A stretch of 64,000 bases of DNA from Conexibacter woesei DSM 14684 (GTDB lineage: Bacteria > Actinomycetota > Thermoleophilia > Solirubrobacterales > Solirubrobacteraceae). Both the position numbers and the translations under genes were made by a program. Of the stretch, positions 56,186-64,000 are shown piece by piece. Under the pieces are notes generated by a model. It had not been told where the DNA came from. It did no database searches and saw nothing but the letters and a program-made list of their open reading frames with translations. Numbering within the stretch: position 1 is the first letter of the stretch; each line of letters opens with the position of its first letter. The DNA is taken from assembly GCF_000025265.1 (NCBI RefSeq), contig NC_013739.1, forward strand, positions 2,170,001 to 2,234,000, read 5' to 3'.

Positions 56186-57529
56186 ATGAGTACGACCGAT
56201 GAGCTGACCGCCACCTCCGCCACGACGCTGGCGCGGATGATCGCCCGACGCGAGGTGTCCGCGACGGAGGTCCTCGACGCGCACCTCGATCGGATCGCCG
56301 CGATCAACCCGACCGTCAACGCGGTGGTGCAGCTCGCGGCCGGCGCCGCCGACCAGGCGCGCGCCGCCGACCAGGCGCTCGGGCGCGGTGAGGCCGTCGG
56401 ACCGCTCCACGGCGTCCCGTTCACGGTCAAGGACAACACCGAGACCGCCGGCGTGATCACGGCTGCCGGCGCGCCCGAGCGGGCCGCGACCACGCCGGAG
56501 CGGGACGCCACCGTCGTCGCCCGCATGCGGGCGGCCGGCGCGATCCTGCTCGGCAAGACGAACTGCCCGCCGTGGGGGAGCGGCGTCGAGACCGACAACG
56601 AGGTCTACGGCCGCACGAACAACCCGCACGACCTCGCCCGCACGCCCGGCGGGAGCAGCGGCGGCGAGGCGGCGGTGATCGCGGCGGGCGGCTCGCCCTG
56701 GGGCATCGGGACCGACTCCGGCGGCAGCGTCCGCATCCCCGCGCATTTCTGCGGCGTCTGCGCCCTGAAGCCGACGCAGGGCCTGCTCCCGGTCACGGGC
56801 GTGTTCGATGACGAGGGGCCGATCGGCGCGATCAGCGACCCCCGCACCCAGGTGGGTTCGCTCGCCCGCACCGTCGAGGACCTCGGCACGATGACGCGCG
56901 TGATCGCCGGCCCGGACGGCCGCGACGGCGGCGTCCCGCCCGTCGCGCTCGGCGACCCCGCGGCGGTCGCGGCGGCGGGGCTGCGTGTCGCCGTCCACGC
57001 CGACAACGGGCTGTCGGCGCCGACGCCGGAGACCGCGGCGACCGTGCGGGCGGCGGCGGACGTGCTCGCCGGCGCCGGCGCGCGGCTGGCCGATCGGCTG
57101 CTGCCAGGCGACGGCCACGCGTTGACGGTCGAGGTCTGGGCCTCCTACGAGGGCGGCATGTCGAGTCTCGACCTCTACCGGCTGCTGCGGCGCTGGGACG
57201 CCTACCGCGCCGACGTGCTCGCATTCATGGACGACGTCGACGTGGTGCTGTGCCCGGTCTACCCGGTCCCGGCGCCGCCGCACGGCGGCACCGCCGGCGC
57301 CGAGCTGCGCGCCGTCGAGCTGCAGCACGCGATCAGCTACACGACCCCGTTCAGCCTCGTCGGCGCGCCGTGCGCGGTCGTGCCGTTCGGCGTCTCCCCC
57401 GAGGGCCTGCCGATCGCCGTCCAGGTCGTCGCGAGACCGTGGCACGACCATGTCGCGCTGGCCGTCGCGGCGCTGCTCGAGGCCGCGGCCGAGCGGCGGG
57501 TCGTCGCTCCCGCCGCCGTCGCCGGCTGA
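56186..57529 (+). CDS. Amidase (amidase signature family)
   Basis: The 447-residue product is an amidase-signature enzyme. The catalytic triad is Lys in GVPFTVKDNTETAG near residue 93, and the two serines in TPGGSSGGEAAVIAAGGSPW, plus DSGGSVRIPAHFCGVCALKP. The GTDSGG loop is intact. It hydrolyses a C-N amide bond, releasing ammonia and a carboxylate. The ATG at 56186 follows GGAAGAGAG; an upstream GTG at 56132 gives a longer N-terminus without homology. It is followed 7 bp later by the transporter ATPase gene, so import and hydrolysis are linked. Confidence 0.9.
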   Translation: MSTTDELTATSATTLARMIARREVSATEVLDAHLDRIAAINPTVNAVVQLAAGAADQARAADQALGRGEAVGPLHGVPFTVKDNTETAGVITAAGAPERAATTPERDATVVARMRAAGAILLGKTNCPPWGSGVETDNEVYGRTNNPHDLARTPGGSSGGEAAVIAAGGSPWGIGTDSGGSVRIPAHFCGVCALKPTQGLLPVTGVFDDEGPIGAISDPRTQVGSLARTVEDLGTMTRVIAGPDGRDGGVPPVALGDPAAVAAAGLRVAVHADNGLSAPTPETAATVRAAADVLAGAGARLADRLLPGDGHALTVEVWASYEGGMSSLDLYRLLRRWDAYRADVLAFMDDVDVVLCPVYPVPAPPHGGTAGAELRAVELQHAISYTTPFSLVGAPCAVVPFGVSPEGLPIAVQVVARPWHDHVALAVAALLEAAAERRVVAPAAVAG

Positions 57530-57536
57530 CCGGCGC

Positions 57537-59372
57537 ATGCGCGAGGAGCAGCAGCGAACGGCCCCCGCGCACGGCGAGCTGCTCGTCGTGCGCGACCTGG
57601 CGATCGCCAGCCGCGCCGGCGCGGGGGAGCGGCCGATCGCGTCGGGTGTCGGCCTCGAGGTGCGGGCGGGGGAGGCGGTCGCGCTCGTCGGCGAGTCCGG
57701 CAGCGGCAAGTCGCTGACCGCGCGCGCGATCCTCGGGCTGCTTCCGCCCGGCGTGACGGCGAGCGGGGAGGTCCGCTTCAAGGGCCGCGACCTGATGGCG
57801 CTCGGGCAGCGCGAGCGGGCCGAGCTGCGCGGTCGCGAGATGGCGGTCGTGATGCAGGACCCGTTCACGACGCTCAACCCGGTTCGGCGCTGCCTCGATC
57901 AGATGATCCCTCCGGGCAGGGGCGGGCGGATGGCGCGGGCGACGGCGAGCGCCCGCGCCGCCGCCGCCGAGCGGCTCGCCGAGGTCGGTCTGACCGCCGA
58001 CAGCGCCGACCGCTACCCCTTCCAGCTCTCGGGCGGGATGCGCCAGCGCCTCTGCATCGCGGCGGCGCTGGCGCACGACCCGAGCCTGCTGATCGCCGAC
58101 GAGCCGTCGACCGCGCTCGACGTCACGACGCAGGCGGAGGTGCTCAGGCTGCTGCGGCGGCTCCAGGGCGCACGCGGGATGGGCGTGCTGCTGATCACCC
58201 ACGACCTCAGCGTCGCGTTCGCCAACTGCGACCGCGTCTACGTGCTCTACGCGGGCAGCCTCGTCGAGGTCGCGCCCGCCGGCCGGTTGCACGACGCGCC
58301 GCGCCACCCCTACACGCTCGAGCTGCTGCTGTCGGAGCCGCCGGCTGACCGGCGCGTCAGACGGCTCGCGGCGATCCCCGGCTTCTGCCCGCCGCGCGAG
58401 GAGGTGCTCGGCCGCTGCGCGTTCGAGACGCGCTGCCGCTGGGCGGCGCCCGAGTGCCGGGAGGGCGAGCCGCCGCTGACGGCACTCGCGGACGGCCACC
58501 TGTCCCGCTGCCGGCGGATCGAGCAGATCGGCGAGGAGATGAGCGCGCGGCTGGCCGCGGCGCGGCGACCGGCCGAGGAGGCGACGGCTGCCGAAGCCGC
58601 CGCGGCGATCGCGGCGCCGCTGCTGCGCGTCGAGGGGCTGCGGAAGGTCTTCCGCGGCTCGCGCGGTGCCGAGATCGTCGCGGTGCACGACGTCTCGATC
58701 GCGGTCGGGCGCGGCGAGAGCGTCGGGATCGTCGGCGAGTCGGGCTCGGGCAAGACGACGACGGCGCGCTGCATCGCTGGGCTGGAGCGGCCGACGGGCG
58801 GGACGATCGAGCTGGCCGGCGAGCAGGCGTCGCCGGGCGCGAGCGCGATCCAGATGATCTTCCAGGACCCCTCCTCGTCGCTCAACCCCGCCCTCTCGAT
58901 CGGCACGAGCCTGCGCGAGGCGGCGCTGGCCGCGCGCCCGTCCGCACGGCCGACGCGCGCGCAGATCGGCGAGCTGATCGAGCGCGTCGGGCTGCCGGCC
59001 CGCTATGCGGAGCGCAAGCCGATCGCGCTCTCGGGCGGGGAGCGGCAGCGGATCGCGATCGCCCGCGCGCTCGCCGCCGGCGCGCGGCTGATCGTCTGCG
59101 ACGAGCCCGTCTCGGCGCTGGACGTCTCGGTGCAGGCGCAGATCCTCAACCTGCTCGCCGACCTGCGCGCGGAGCTGGGGCTGAGCTACCTGTTCATCAC
59201 GCACGACCTCGCTGTGGCGCGCCAGGCGACCGATCGCGTCTACGTCGTCCATCAGGGCCGTGTCGTCGAGGAGGGGCCGGTCGCGCGAGTGCTCGACGCC
59301 CCGACCCACCCCTACACGGCCAAGCTGGTCGCGTCGATCCCCGGCGCGCGGAAGGCGGGCGTCGCCTCGTAG
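57537..59372 (+). CDS. Fused double ABC ATPase, DppD-DppF type
   Basis: The 611-residue protein carries two peptide-type ATPase domains. Domain 1: Walker A GESGSGKSL, LSGGMRQRLCIAAALA, LLIADEPSTALD, and the CAFETRCRWAAPEC cluster at its end. Domain 2: Walker A GESGSGKTT, LSGGERQRIAIARALA, LIVCDEPVSALD. It most likely powers the importer formed by the binding protein and permeases at 49527-53005, from which it is separated by three hydrolase genes and an amidase. The ATG overlaps nothing; GGCGC-rich leader precedes it. Confidence 0.92.
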   Translation: MREEQQRTAPAHGELLVVRDLAIASRAGAGERPIASGVGLEVRAGEAVALVGESGSGKSLTARAILGLLPPGVTASGEVRFKGRDLMALGQRERAELRGREMAVVMQDPFTTLNPVRRCLDQMIPPGRGGRMARATASARAAAAERLAEVGLTADSADRYPFQLSGGMRQRLCIAAALAHDPSLLIADEPSTALDVTTQAEVLRLLRRLQGARGMGVLLITHDLSVAFANCDRVYVLYAGSLVEVAPAGRLHDAPRHPYTLELLLSEPPADRRVRRLAAIPGFCPPREEVLGRCAFETRCRWAAPECREGEPPLTALADGHLSRCRRIEQIGEEMSARLAAARRPAEEATAAEAAAAIAAPLLRVEGLRKVFRGSRGAEIVAVHDVSIAVGRGESVGIVGESGSGKTTTARCIAGLERPTGGTIELAGEQASPGASAIQMIFQDPSSSLNPALSIGTSLREAALAARPSARPTRAQIGELIERVGLPARYAERKPIALSGGERQRIAIARALAAGARLIVCDEPVSALDVSVQAQILNLLADLRAELGLSYLFITHDLAVARQATDRVYVVHQGRVVEEGPVARVLDAPTHPYTAKLVASIPGARKAGVAS

Positions 59373-59402
59373 CGGCGCCCGCGGTCACGGAGAGAGGACG
59401 CG

Positions 59403-60095
59403 ATGCTGCTGCTCGACGCCACGATGTCGATCGCTCCCGCCAAGGAGGCGGAGCTGAACACCTGGTACCACCTGCACGTCCCGCGGCTCGTCGCGGTGCC
59501 CGGCTACGAGAGCGGCAACCGCTACGTCGCGATCACGCCGGGACCGCGCTATGCCGCGCTGTACGAGATCCGCGACCACGCGGCGCTCCCGCTGCTGCTG
59601 GGCGAGGACGCCGGCACGCGCGACGAGGTCACGCTGTCGGAGTGGGCCGTCTGGGACCGCGACCTGCTGCCGCACACGAGCGACCTGCACCTGCACGTCT
59701 ACGAGCCGCTCGCCGCGACGCCGCCGCGGCTCCTGCGCGGCGGCCGGCCGCTCGTCGTCGTGCGCGTCGAGCACGACGCCGGCGACCCGGGCGCCGCGGA
59801 GGCGGCGTGGCGCGAGGCGGTGCTCCCGGGGCTCGCGCGCGAGCGCGACGTCGCCGGCGCGGTGCTGCTGCGGCAGAGCCCCGACCCGGTCGTCGGCTGG
59901 CTCAACACCGGCCCCGACCGGCTGCTCGGCCTGATCGAGTGCGACGGCGTCGCCGCGGCCGCGGCGCTGGCCGAGGCGGGCGCGGCCGCCGGCGGCTTCG
60001 CTCAGCCGCTCGCCGACGCGGCCGGCGGGCGCACCGCGCGCGTCACCGCCTACCGGCCGATCGCCCAGCACTGGGACTGGGAGGCGGCGCGATGA
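59403..60095 (+). CDS. EthD/NIPSNAP-like dimeric alpha+beta barrel protein, two halves
   Basis: The 230-residue product opens LLLDATMSIAPAKEAELNTW and then YHLHVPRLVAVPGYESGNRY, the W-Y-x-x-H-x-P-x(4)-P-G-Y box seen again in the next two genes. The second half (GRPLVVVRVEHDAGDPGAAE ... AVLPGLARERDVAGAVLLRQ) has the strand pattern of a second barrel unit, so it looks like an internal duplication. I can name no specific reaction; related small proteins act as monooxygenases, cyclases or isomerases. A strong GGAGAGAGG precedes the ATG. It overlaps the following gene (ATGA). Confidence 0.6.
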   Translation: MLLLDATMSIAPAKEAELNTWYHLHVPRLVAVPGYESGNRYVAITPGPRYAALYEIRDHAALPLLLGEDAGTRDEVTLSEWAVWDRDLLPHTSDLHLHVYEPLAATPPRLLRGGRPLVVVRVEHDAGDPGAAEAAWREAVLPGLARERDVAGAVLLRQSPDPVVGWLNTGPDRLLGLIECDGVAAAAALAEAGAAAGGFAQPLADAAGGRTARVTAYRPIAQHWDWEAAR

Positions 60096-60394
60096 GCAGG
60101 CTGCTGCTCGTCGTCCGCTCGCAGCCGACGAGCCCCGAGCTGGACGAGGCGTACACCGCCTGGTACGCCGAGCACATGGCGCAGGTCGCGGCCGTCGAGG
60201 GCGTCGTGAGCGCGCGGCGCTTCGAGAGCGTCGACGGTCCGCTGCGCTACATGTCGATGTACGAGCTGACCGGGCCCGAGGTCTTCGCCAGTCCGGACTA
60301 TCCGGCGCAGGGCAGCTTCGGGCCGCTCGACGGGAGCGTCGAGTTCACGCGCAACGTCTACCGCGAGATCCCCTGGCCGCCGTCCGGCGGCTGA
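60092..60394 (+). CDS. EthD/NIPSNAP-like small protein (second of three)
   Basis: The 100-residue product shares the pattern of its neighbours: [20 protein letters not shown], followed by [20 protein letters not shown], so a single ferredoxin-like unit. Here the His-Pro position of the WYxxH-x-P box reads His-Met. It is coupled to the gene before (ATGA) and followed 25 bp later by a third member. Function unknown; a dimeric alpha+beta barrel is the expected fold. Confidence 0.6.
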   Translation: MSRLLLVVRSQPTSPELDEAYTAWYAEHMAQVAAVEGVVSARRFESVDGPLRYMSMYELTGPEVFASPDYPAQGSFGPLDGSVEFTRNVYREIPWPPSGG

Positions 60395-60419
60395 TCCCGA
60401 CGAGGAGAGCGAGGAAGCA

Positions 60420-60758
60420 ATGGAGCAGCAGCTGCCCGAGTGGGTGATGGTCGCCGCGCTGGAGGTCGACGCGGCCGTCGAGGCCGAGTGGGACAGGTGG
60501 TACGACGAGGTCCACCTGCCCGAGATCCTCGCCGCGCCCGGGTTCCGCAGCGGCACGCGCTACAGAGCGGTCGCGCACCCGAGCGACGGGACCGGTCTGC
60601 GCCGCCAGCTGACGGTCTACGAGGTCGACGGGCCCCAGGTGTGGGAGACGCCGGAGCTGACAGCCGCGCGCGGCCTCGGCGGCTTCGGCGACAGAGTGCA
60701 GGTGCGGACGCGGATCTTCCACAAGCACCTGACGATGCGCAAAGAGCATGACCGCTGA
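60420..60758 (+). CDS. EthD/NIPSNAP-like small protein (third of three)
   Basis: The 112-residue product reads [20 protein letters not shown] then [20 protein letters not shown], again with the W-Y-(D)-x-x-H-L-P signature, then a [20 protein letters not shown] strand pair. It is the third consecutive gene of this kind, all on one transcript. Its end overlaps the start of the DUF3830 gene by 11 bp. Function not known. Ribosome site GAGGAGAGCGAGGAAG is clear. Confidence 0.6.
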   Translation: MEQQLPEWVMVAALEVDAAVEAEWDRWYDEVHLPEILAAPGFRSGTRYRAVAHPSDGTGLRRQLTVYEVDGPQVWETPELTAARGLGGFGDRVQVRTRIFHKHLTMRKEHDR

Positions 60759-61227
60759 GCGGGACGAGCGCCCGGAGAGCTGGTACTGGGAGCAGCACTG
60801 GGGCCGTGCGCGGCGCGGCTCGACCCCGGTCGTGCTCGAGTGGGAGGGCGGGGCGAGCGAGGGCGTCCTCTTCGACGAGGGCGCCCCGCGCACCGTCGCC
60901 GCGATCGCCGAGCGGCTGCCGCTCGAGATCCCGGTGATCCACGCGATCTGGAGCGGCGACATCGTGATGAGCGCGGAGCGCTTCCCGCTCGGCTTCCAGG
61001 ACAAGGAGAACGAGACGCGCCTGCCGCGGGTGGGCGACCTCTCGTGGGACCCGACCTTCGGGGAGGTCGCCGTGACGTACGGGACGGCCGAGTGCCGCAT
61101 GCCGTCGGGCTTCAACACGATCGTCGTGTTCGGCTCGCTCTCGACCTCGCTCGACGAGCTGGCGCGCTGGTGCCGGCGACGCCGCTTCGAGGGCCTGGGC
61201 CAGCTGCGACTCGACCACGCCCGCTGA
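60748..61227 (+). CDS. DUF3830 family protein (cyclophilin-like fold)
   Basis: The 159-residue product resembles DUF3830: [20 protein letters not shown] and [20 protein letters not shown] match the family's 'APKT...LPL...HAKWSGEEI' region, and [20 protein letters not shown] its 'PGDL...GREICIFYG' strand. DUF3830 proteins have a cyclophilin-like barrel and occur in amide and ketoacid catabolic operons; no reaction is known to me. It starts within the preceding gene and precedes an amidase. Two Trp-rich segments are present at the N-terminus. Confidence 0.78.
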   Translation: MTAERDERPESWYWEQHWGRARRGSTPVVLEWEGGASEGVLFDEGAPRTVAAIAERLPLEIPVIHAIWSGDIVMSAERFPLGFQDKENETRLPRVGDLSWDPTFGEVAVTYGTAECRMPSGFNTIVVFGSLSTSLDELARWCRRRRFEGLGQLRLDHAR

Positions 61228-61243
61228 CGATGAGGGAGGAGCG

Positions 61244-62668
61244 ATGACCGCCGAGACCGCGCGCGAGCTGACTGGGCTCGACGCGATCGCGCAGGCGGAG
61301 CTGGTCCGCGCCCGGCAGGTGACGCCGGTGGAGCTGGTCGACGCGGCGATCGCCCAGGTCGAGCGGCTGAACCCGGGGCTGAACGCCGTCGTCCACCTCG
61401 CCGCCGAGCGGGCGCGGGAAGAGGCGGCCGCGGTCGATCCCGCGCTGCCGCTCGCGGGGGTGCCGCTGCTGCTCAAGGATCTGGTGGTCCGCCGGGCCGG
61501 CTTCCCCGCGACCGACGGTTCGCGCGCCGGCGCGGGGCGGGTCGCGGTCCGCGACAGCGAGCTGGTGCGGCGGTACCGCGCCGCCGGTCTGATCGCGATC
61601 GGGCAGACGAACACCGCCGAGTTCGGCGTCACGCCGACGACCGAGAGCGAGCTGTTCGGGCCGGCGCGCAACCCGTGGGACCCCGCGCGCACCGCCGGCG
61701 GCTCGAGCGGCGGCTCGGCGGCAGCGGTCGCGGCTGGGATGACGCCGCTGGCGCACGGCAACGACGGCGGCGGGTCGATCCGCATCCCGGCCTCGTGCTG
61801 CGGGGTCTTCGGCCTCAAGCCGAGCTTCGGCCGCACGCCGCTCGAGCCGGACGCCGGGGCGCTGCTGTGCCGGGTGCTGAGCAACCACGTCCTGACGCGC
61901 TCGGTGCGCGACAGCGCGCTCGTGCTCGACCTGACGGCAGGGCGCGCTCGCGGGTCGCTGCTCGACGCGCCCCCGCCGCCGGCCGGCGGCTGGCTGGCGG
62001 CCGCGACCGCTCCGCCGCGCGGCGGCCTGCGGATCGCGCTGTCGACGTCGCCGCTCGCCGCGGTCCCGGTGCACGAGGAGTGCGTCACCGCGGTCGAGCA
62101 GGCGGCACGCCTGTGCGAGGAGCTGGGCCACCATGTGACGGAGGCGATGCCGCCGCTCGACGCGGACGAGCTGACCGCGGCGTGGTTCACGCTGTGGCGC
62201 GAGCTGATGGGCTCGCTCGTCGCCGAGGTCGCCCGCGAGACGGGCGTCGAGCCGTCGCCCGACGGCTTCGACGCGCTGACGTGGGAGCACTACCTGGCGG
62301 CACGGGAGCACACGGCCTTCGAGCACATGCGCGCGCTGACGGCGATCGACAGCGCTGCCCGCCTGCTGCACGAGTTCATGGAGGGCTTCGACGCATGGCT
62401 CACGCCGACGCTGGCGCAGCCGCCGCTCGTGCTTGGCGAGTTCGCCGCGCCGGCCGACCGGGTCGCCCGTTACGTGCGCTTCTCGCCGTTCACGCGGCTG
62501 GCCAACGTCAGCGGGCAGCCGGCGATGTCGGTCCCGCTGCACCGCTCCCCGTCGGGCCTGCCGATCGGCGTCCACTTCCTCGGCCAGCTCGGCCGCGAGG
62601 ACGTGCTGCTGTCGCTCGCCGGCCAGCTGGAGCGGGCGCGGCCGTGGACCGGCAGGCTGCCTGCATGA
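61244..62668 (+). CDS. Amidase (amidase signature family)
   Basis: The 474-residue product is a second amidase. Lys lies in [20 protein letters not shown], the two serines in [20 protein letters not shown] and [20 protein letters not shown]. Here the loop has an extra Gly (DGGGS) compared with the other amidase, typical of the aryl-acylamidase/6-aminohexanoate-cyclic-dimer group. It hydrolyses an amide bond of a compound processed in this operon. ATG 61244 follows GGGAGGAGCG. The CoA-transferase A gene overlaps its end. Confidence 0.92.
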   Translation: MTAETARELTGLDAIAQAELVRARQVTPVELVDAAIAQVERLNPGLNAVVHLAAERAREEAAAVDPALPLAGVPLLLKDLVVRRAGFPATDGSRAGAGRVAVRDSELVRRYRAAGLIAIGQTNTAEFGVTPTTESELFGPARNPWDPARTAGGSSGGSAAAVAAGMTPLAHGNDGGGSIRIPASCCGVFGLKPSFGRTPLEPDAGALLCRVLSNHVLTRSVRDSALVLDLTAGRARGSLLDAPPPPAGGWLAAATAPPRGGLRIALSTSPLAAVPVHEECVTAVEQAARLCEELGHHVTEAMPPLDADELTAAWFTLWRELMGSLVAEVARETGVEPSPDGFDALTWEHYLAAREHTAFEHMRALTAIDSAARLLHEFMEGFDAWLTPTLAQPPLVLGEFAAPADRVARYVRFSPFTRLANVSGQPAMSVPLHRSPSGLPIGVHFLGQLGREDVLLSLAGQLERARPWTGRLPA

Positions 62669-63330
62669 TCCGCGTCTGCACCCCGGCCGAGGCGCTCGCC
62701 CGCGTGTCGCCCGGCGACACCGTGATGGTCGGCGGCTTCGGGCTCGTCGGCGCGCCGCTGACGCTGATCGCGGCGCTGCTCGAAGCTGACGGCGCGCGCG
62801 ACCTCACGGTCATCTCCAACAACCTCGGCGAGCCCGGCCGCGGGCTCGGCCGGCTGCTTCCGGCCAGGCGCGTGCGCAAGGCGATCGGCTCGTACTTCAC
62901 CTCCAACCCCGAGGTCGTCGAGGCGCACCTCGCCGGAGAGATCGAGGTCGAGCTGCTGCCGCAGGGAACGCTGGCGGAGTCGATCCGCGCCGGCGGTGCG
63001 GGGATCGGCGGCTTCTACGTCCGCACCGGCGCAGGCACCGTGCTGGCGGAGGGCCGCGACGAGCGCGTGATCGACGGCGAGCGCTACCTGCTGCAGCTCC
63101 CGCTGAACGCCGACGTGGCGCTGATCCGCGCCGCGAAGGCCGACCGCCTCGGCAACCTCGCCTACACGCGCACGGCGCGCAACTTCAACCCCGACATGGC
63201 GACCGCCGCGCGCACCGTGATCGCGGAGGTCGACGAGATCGTCGAGGTCGGAGAGCTGGCGCCGGAGGAGATCGTCACGCCGCACCTGTTCGTCGACCAC
63301 GTCGTCCGCTCGGAGGGCGCATCCGCATGA
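62665..63330 (+). CDS. 3-oxoacid CoA-transferase subunit A
   Basis: The 221-residue product is the alpha subunit of a SCOT-type CoA-transferase: GDTVMVGGFGLVGAPLTLIA near residues 17-36, DLTVISNNLGEPGRGLGRLL, SYFTSNPEVVEAHLAGEIEV, and ERYLLQLPLNADVALIRAAK. It transfers CoA from succinyl- or acetyl-CoA to a 3-oxo acid together with the beta subunit that follows. It overlaps the amidase (ATGA) and the beta subunit (ATGA). The combination suggests that the carboxylate released upstream is converted to a CoA ester for thiolysis. Confidence 0.93.
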   Translation: MIRVCTPAEALARVSPGDTVMVGGFGLVGAPLTLIAALLEADGARDLTVISNNLGEPGRGLGRLLPARRVRKAIGSYFTSNPEVVEAHLAGEIEVELLPQGTLAESIRAGGAGIGGFYVRTGAGTVLAEGRDERVIDGERYLLQLPLNADVALIRAAKADRLGNLAYTRTARNFNPDMATAARTVIAEVDEIVEVGELAPEEIVTPHLFVDHVVRSEGASA

Positions 63331-64000
63331 GCAGCTCCGTCGCCACGGCGATCGCCAAGCGGGTCGCCGCCCACCTGACCGACGGCGAGATCGTCAACCT
63401 CGGGATCGGGATCCCGACGCTCGTCGCCGACCACCTGCCCGACGGCGTCGACGTCGTCCTCCAGACCGAGAACGGCATGCTCGGCGTCGGCCCGACCCCG
63501 GCCGAGGACGCGGTCGATCCGAACCTCGTCAACGCCGGCAAGCTGCCCGTGAGCGAGCTGCCCGGCGCCTCCTACTTCGCCAGCTCGGCGTCGTTCGCGA
63601 TGATCCGCGGCGGTCACGTCGACACGGCGATCCTCGGCGCGCTCCAGCTCGACGAGCACGGCCGGATCGCCAACTGGTCGATCCCCGGCAAGCCGATCCT
63701 CGGCGTCGGCGGCGCGATGGACCTGCTCGTCGGCGCGCGGCGCGTGATCGTCGCGACGACCCACCTCGCCAAGGACGGCGCGCCGAAGCTCGTCGCCGAG
63801 ACGCCCTTCCCGCTCACCGCCGACCGGCCGGTCGACCTGATCGTCACCGAGCATGCGACCTTCGCGGTGCGCGACGGTGGCTTGGTGCTGACCGACGTCA
63901 CGGAGGACAGCTCGGTCGAGTGGGTCGAACGGAACACGGGCGCGCGCTTCACGGTCGCGCTGGAGGGTGACTGCCAGGAGATCGACCCGAGGCCGGCGCG
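63327..64000 (+). CDS. 3-oxoacid CoA-transferase subunit B, N-terminal part
   Basis: The frame runs from ATG 63327 to the window edge, so it is truncated at 3'. It begins SSSVATAIAKRVAAHLTDGE, then NLGIGIPTLVADHL and DVVLQTENGMLGVGPTPAED, where the catalytic Glu lies in QTENGMLG (residue about 50). GQLDEHGRIANWSIPGKPIL-type sequence follows (here ALQLDEHGRIANW). The remaining C-terminal residues are outside. With subunit A it forms the CoA-transferase; both start in ATGA overlaps. A thiolase gene would be a natural next step but is not seen here. Confidence 0.93.
   Translation, partial: MSSSVATAIAKRVAAHLTDGEIVNLGIGIPTLVADHLPDGVDVVLQTENGMLGVGPTPAEDAVDPNLVNAGKLPVSELPGASYFASSASFAMIRGGHVDTAILGALQLDEHGRIANWSIPGKPILGVGGAMDLLVGARRVIVATTHLAKDGAPKLVAETPFPLTADRPVDLIVTEHATFAVRDGGLVLTDVTEDSSVEWVERNTGARFTVALEGDCQEIDPRPA

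Noticed and set aside
1-64000. tRNA, rRNA or CRISPR arrays
   Set aside because: No cloverleaf-like pattern, rRNA motif or regularly spaced repeats were seen by eye; a dedicated RNA search was not possible.

Overview
The window is very GC-rich, gene-dense bacterial DNA with actinobacterial traits: GTG starts and TGA/ATGA start-stop overlaps are common, a SigB/SigF-type stress sigma factor is present, lipoprotein binding proteins carry twin-arginine leaders, and EthD, SnoaL and SDR genes abound. The mix of abundant catabolic genes with stress and membrane genes suggests a soil actinobacterium, possibly of the Thermoleophilia (Solirubrobacterales, Conexibacter-like). That placement is inference from style; no marker was searched.

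Layout. (1) 1-4.1 kb: the end of a thiolase, a flavin amine oxidase, and a divergent CaiC-like acyl-CoA ligase coupled to a small EutQ-like cupin. (2) 4.3-14.9 kb: a general stress block with a SigF-family sigma factor, a convergent CDGSH / haem-oxygenase-like pair, a YbdK/EgtA-type carboxylate-amine ligase, three small envelope proteins (DUF3618, holin-like, coiled-coil), a YihY/BrkB membrane protein, a FAD-Rieske oxidoreductase and a DUF2294 protein. Two promoters here look like SigF promoters. (3) 10.7-18.5 kb also holds decayed genes: a zinc-ADH start, truncated luciferase-like and FAD genes, an ADH that has lost its Rossmann core, and a nitronate monooxygenase tail. A TetR with three operator-like repeats faces an SDR gene in the same stretch.

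(4) 18.8-32.2 kb: a catabolic regulon of two operons. The first encodes an SDR, two SnoaL-fold proteins, an EthD protein and a ribose-type ABC importer. The second encodes a homogentisate-dioxygenase-like cupin, a NodB deacetylase, a fumarylacetoacetase-family hydrolase, an APH-fold kinase, an enolase paralogue and a D-2-hydroxyacid dehydrogenase. Both promoters carry the same 18-bp element over their -10 box, and a related element lies at the start of a GntR gene at the end of the cluster. The enolase has lost an active-site histidine (Ala367), so this kinase-enolase-dehydrogenase module is the best candidate here for unusual chemistry. (5) 32.3-35.1 kb: a solitary, divergent ribosomal protein S10 gene, a LysR regulator and an Eis-like acetyltransferase.

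(6) 35.2-49.4 kb: a FAH-family hydrolase, an SDR, a complete Dpp/Opp-type importer with a fused double ATPase, two class III aminotransferases, an aldehyde dehydrogenase, a DAO-type oxidase and an acetyl-CoA-synthetase-like ligase. This looks like uptake and oxidation of an amine or amino acid. (7) 49.5-64 kb: a second Dpp-type importer (binding protein and permeases at one end, fused ATPase 4.5 kb away) interleaved with a phosphotriesterase-like hydrolase, an alpha/beta hydrolase resembling nicotine-pathway 2,6-dihydroxypseudooxynicotine hydrolase, an SMP-30 lactonase, two amidases, three consecutive small EthD/NIPSNAP-like proteins, a DUF3830 protein and a CoA-transferase pair cut by the window end. 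I saw no rRNA, tRNA, CRISPR array or intact insertion sequence.
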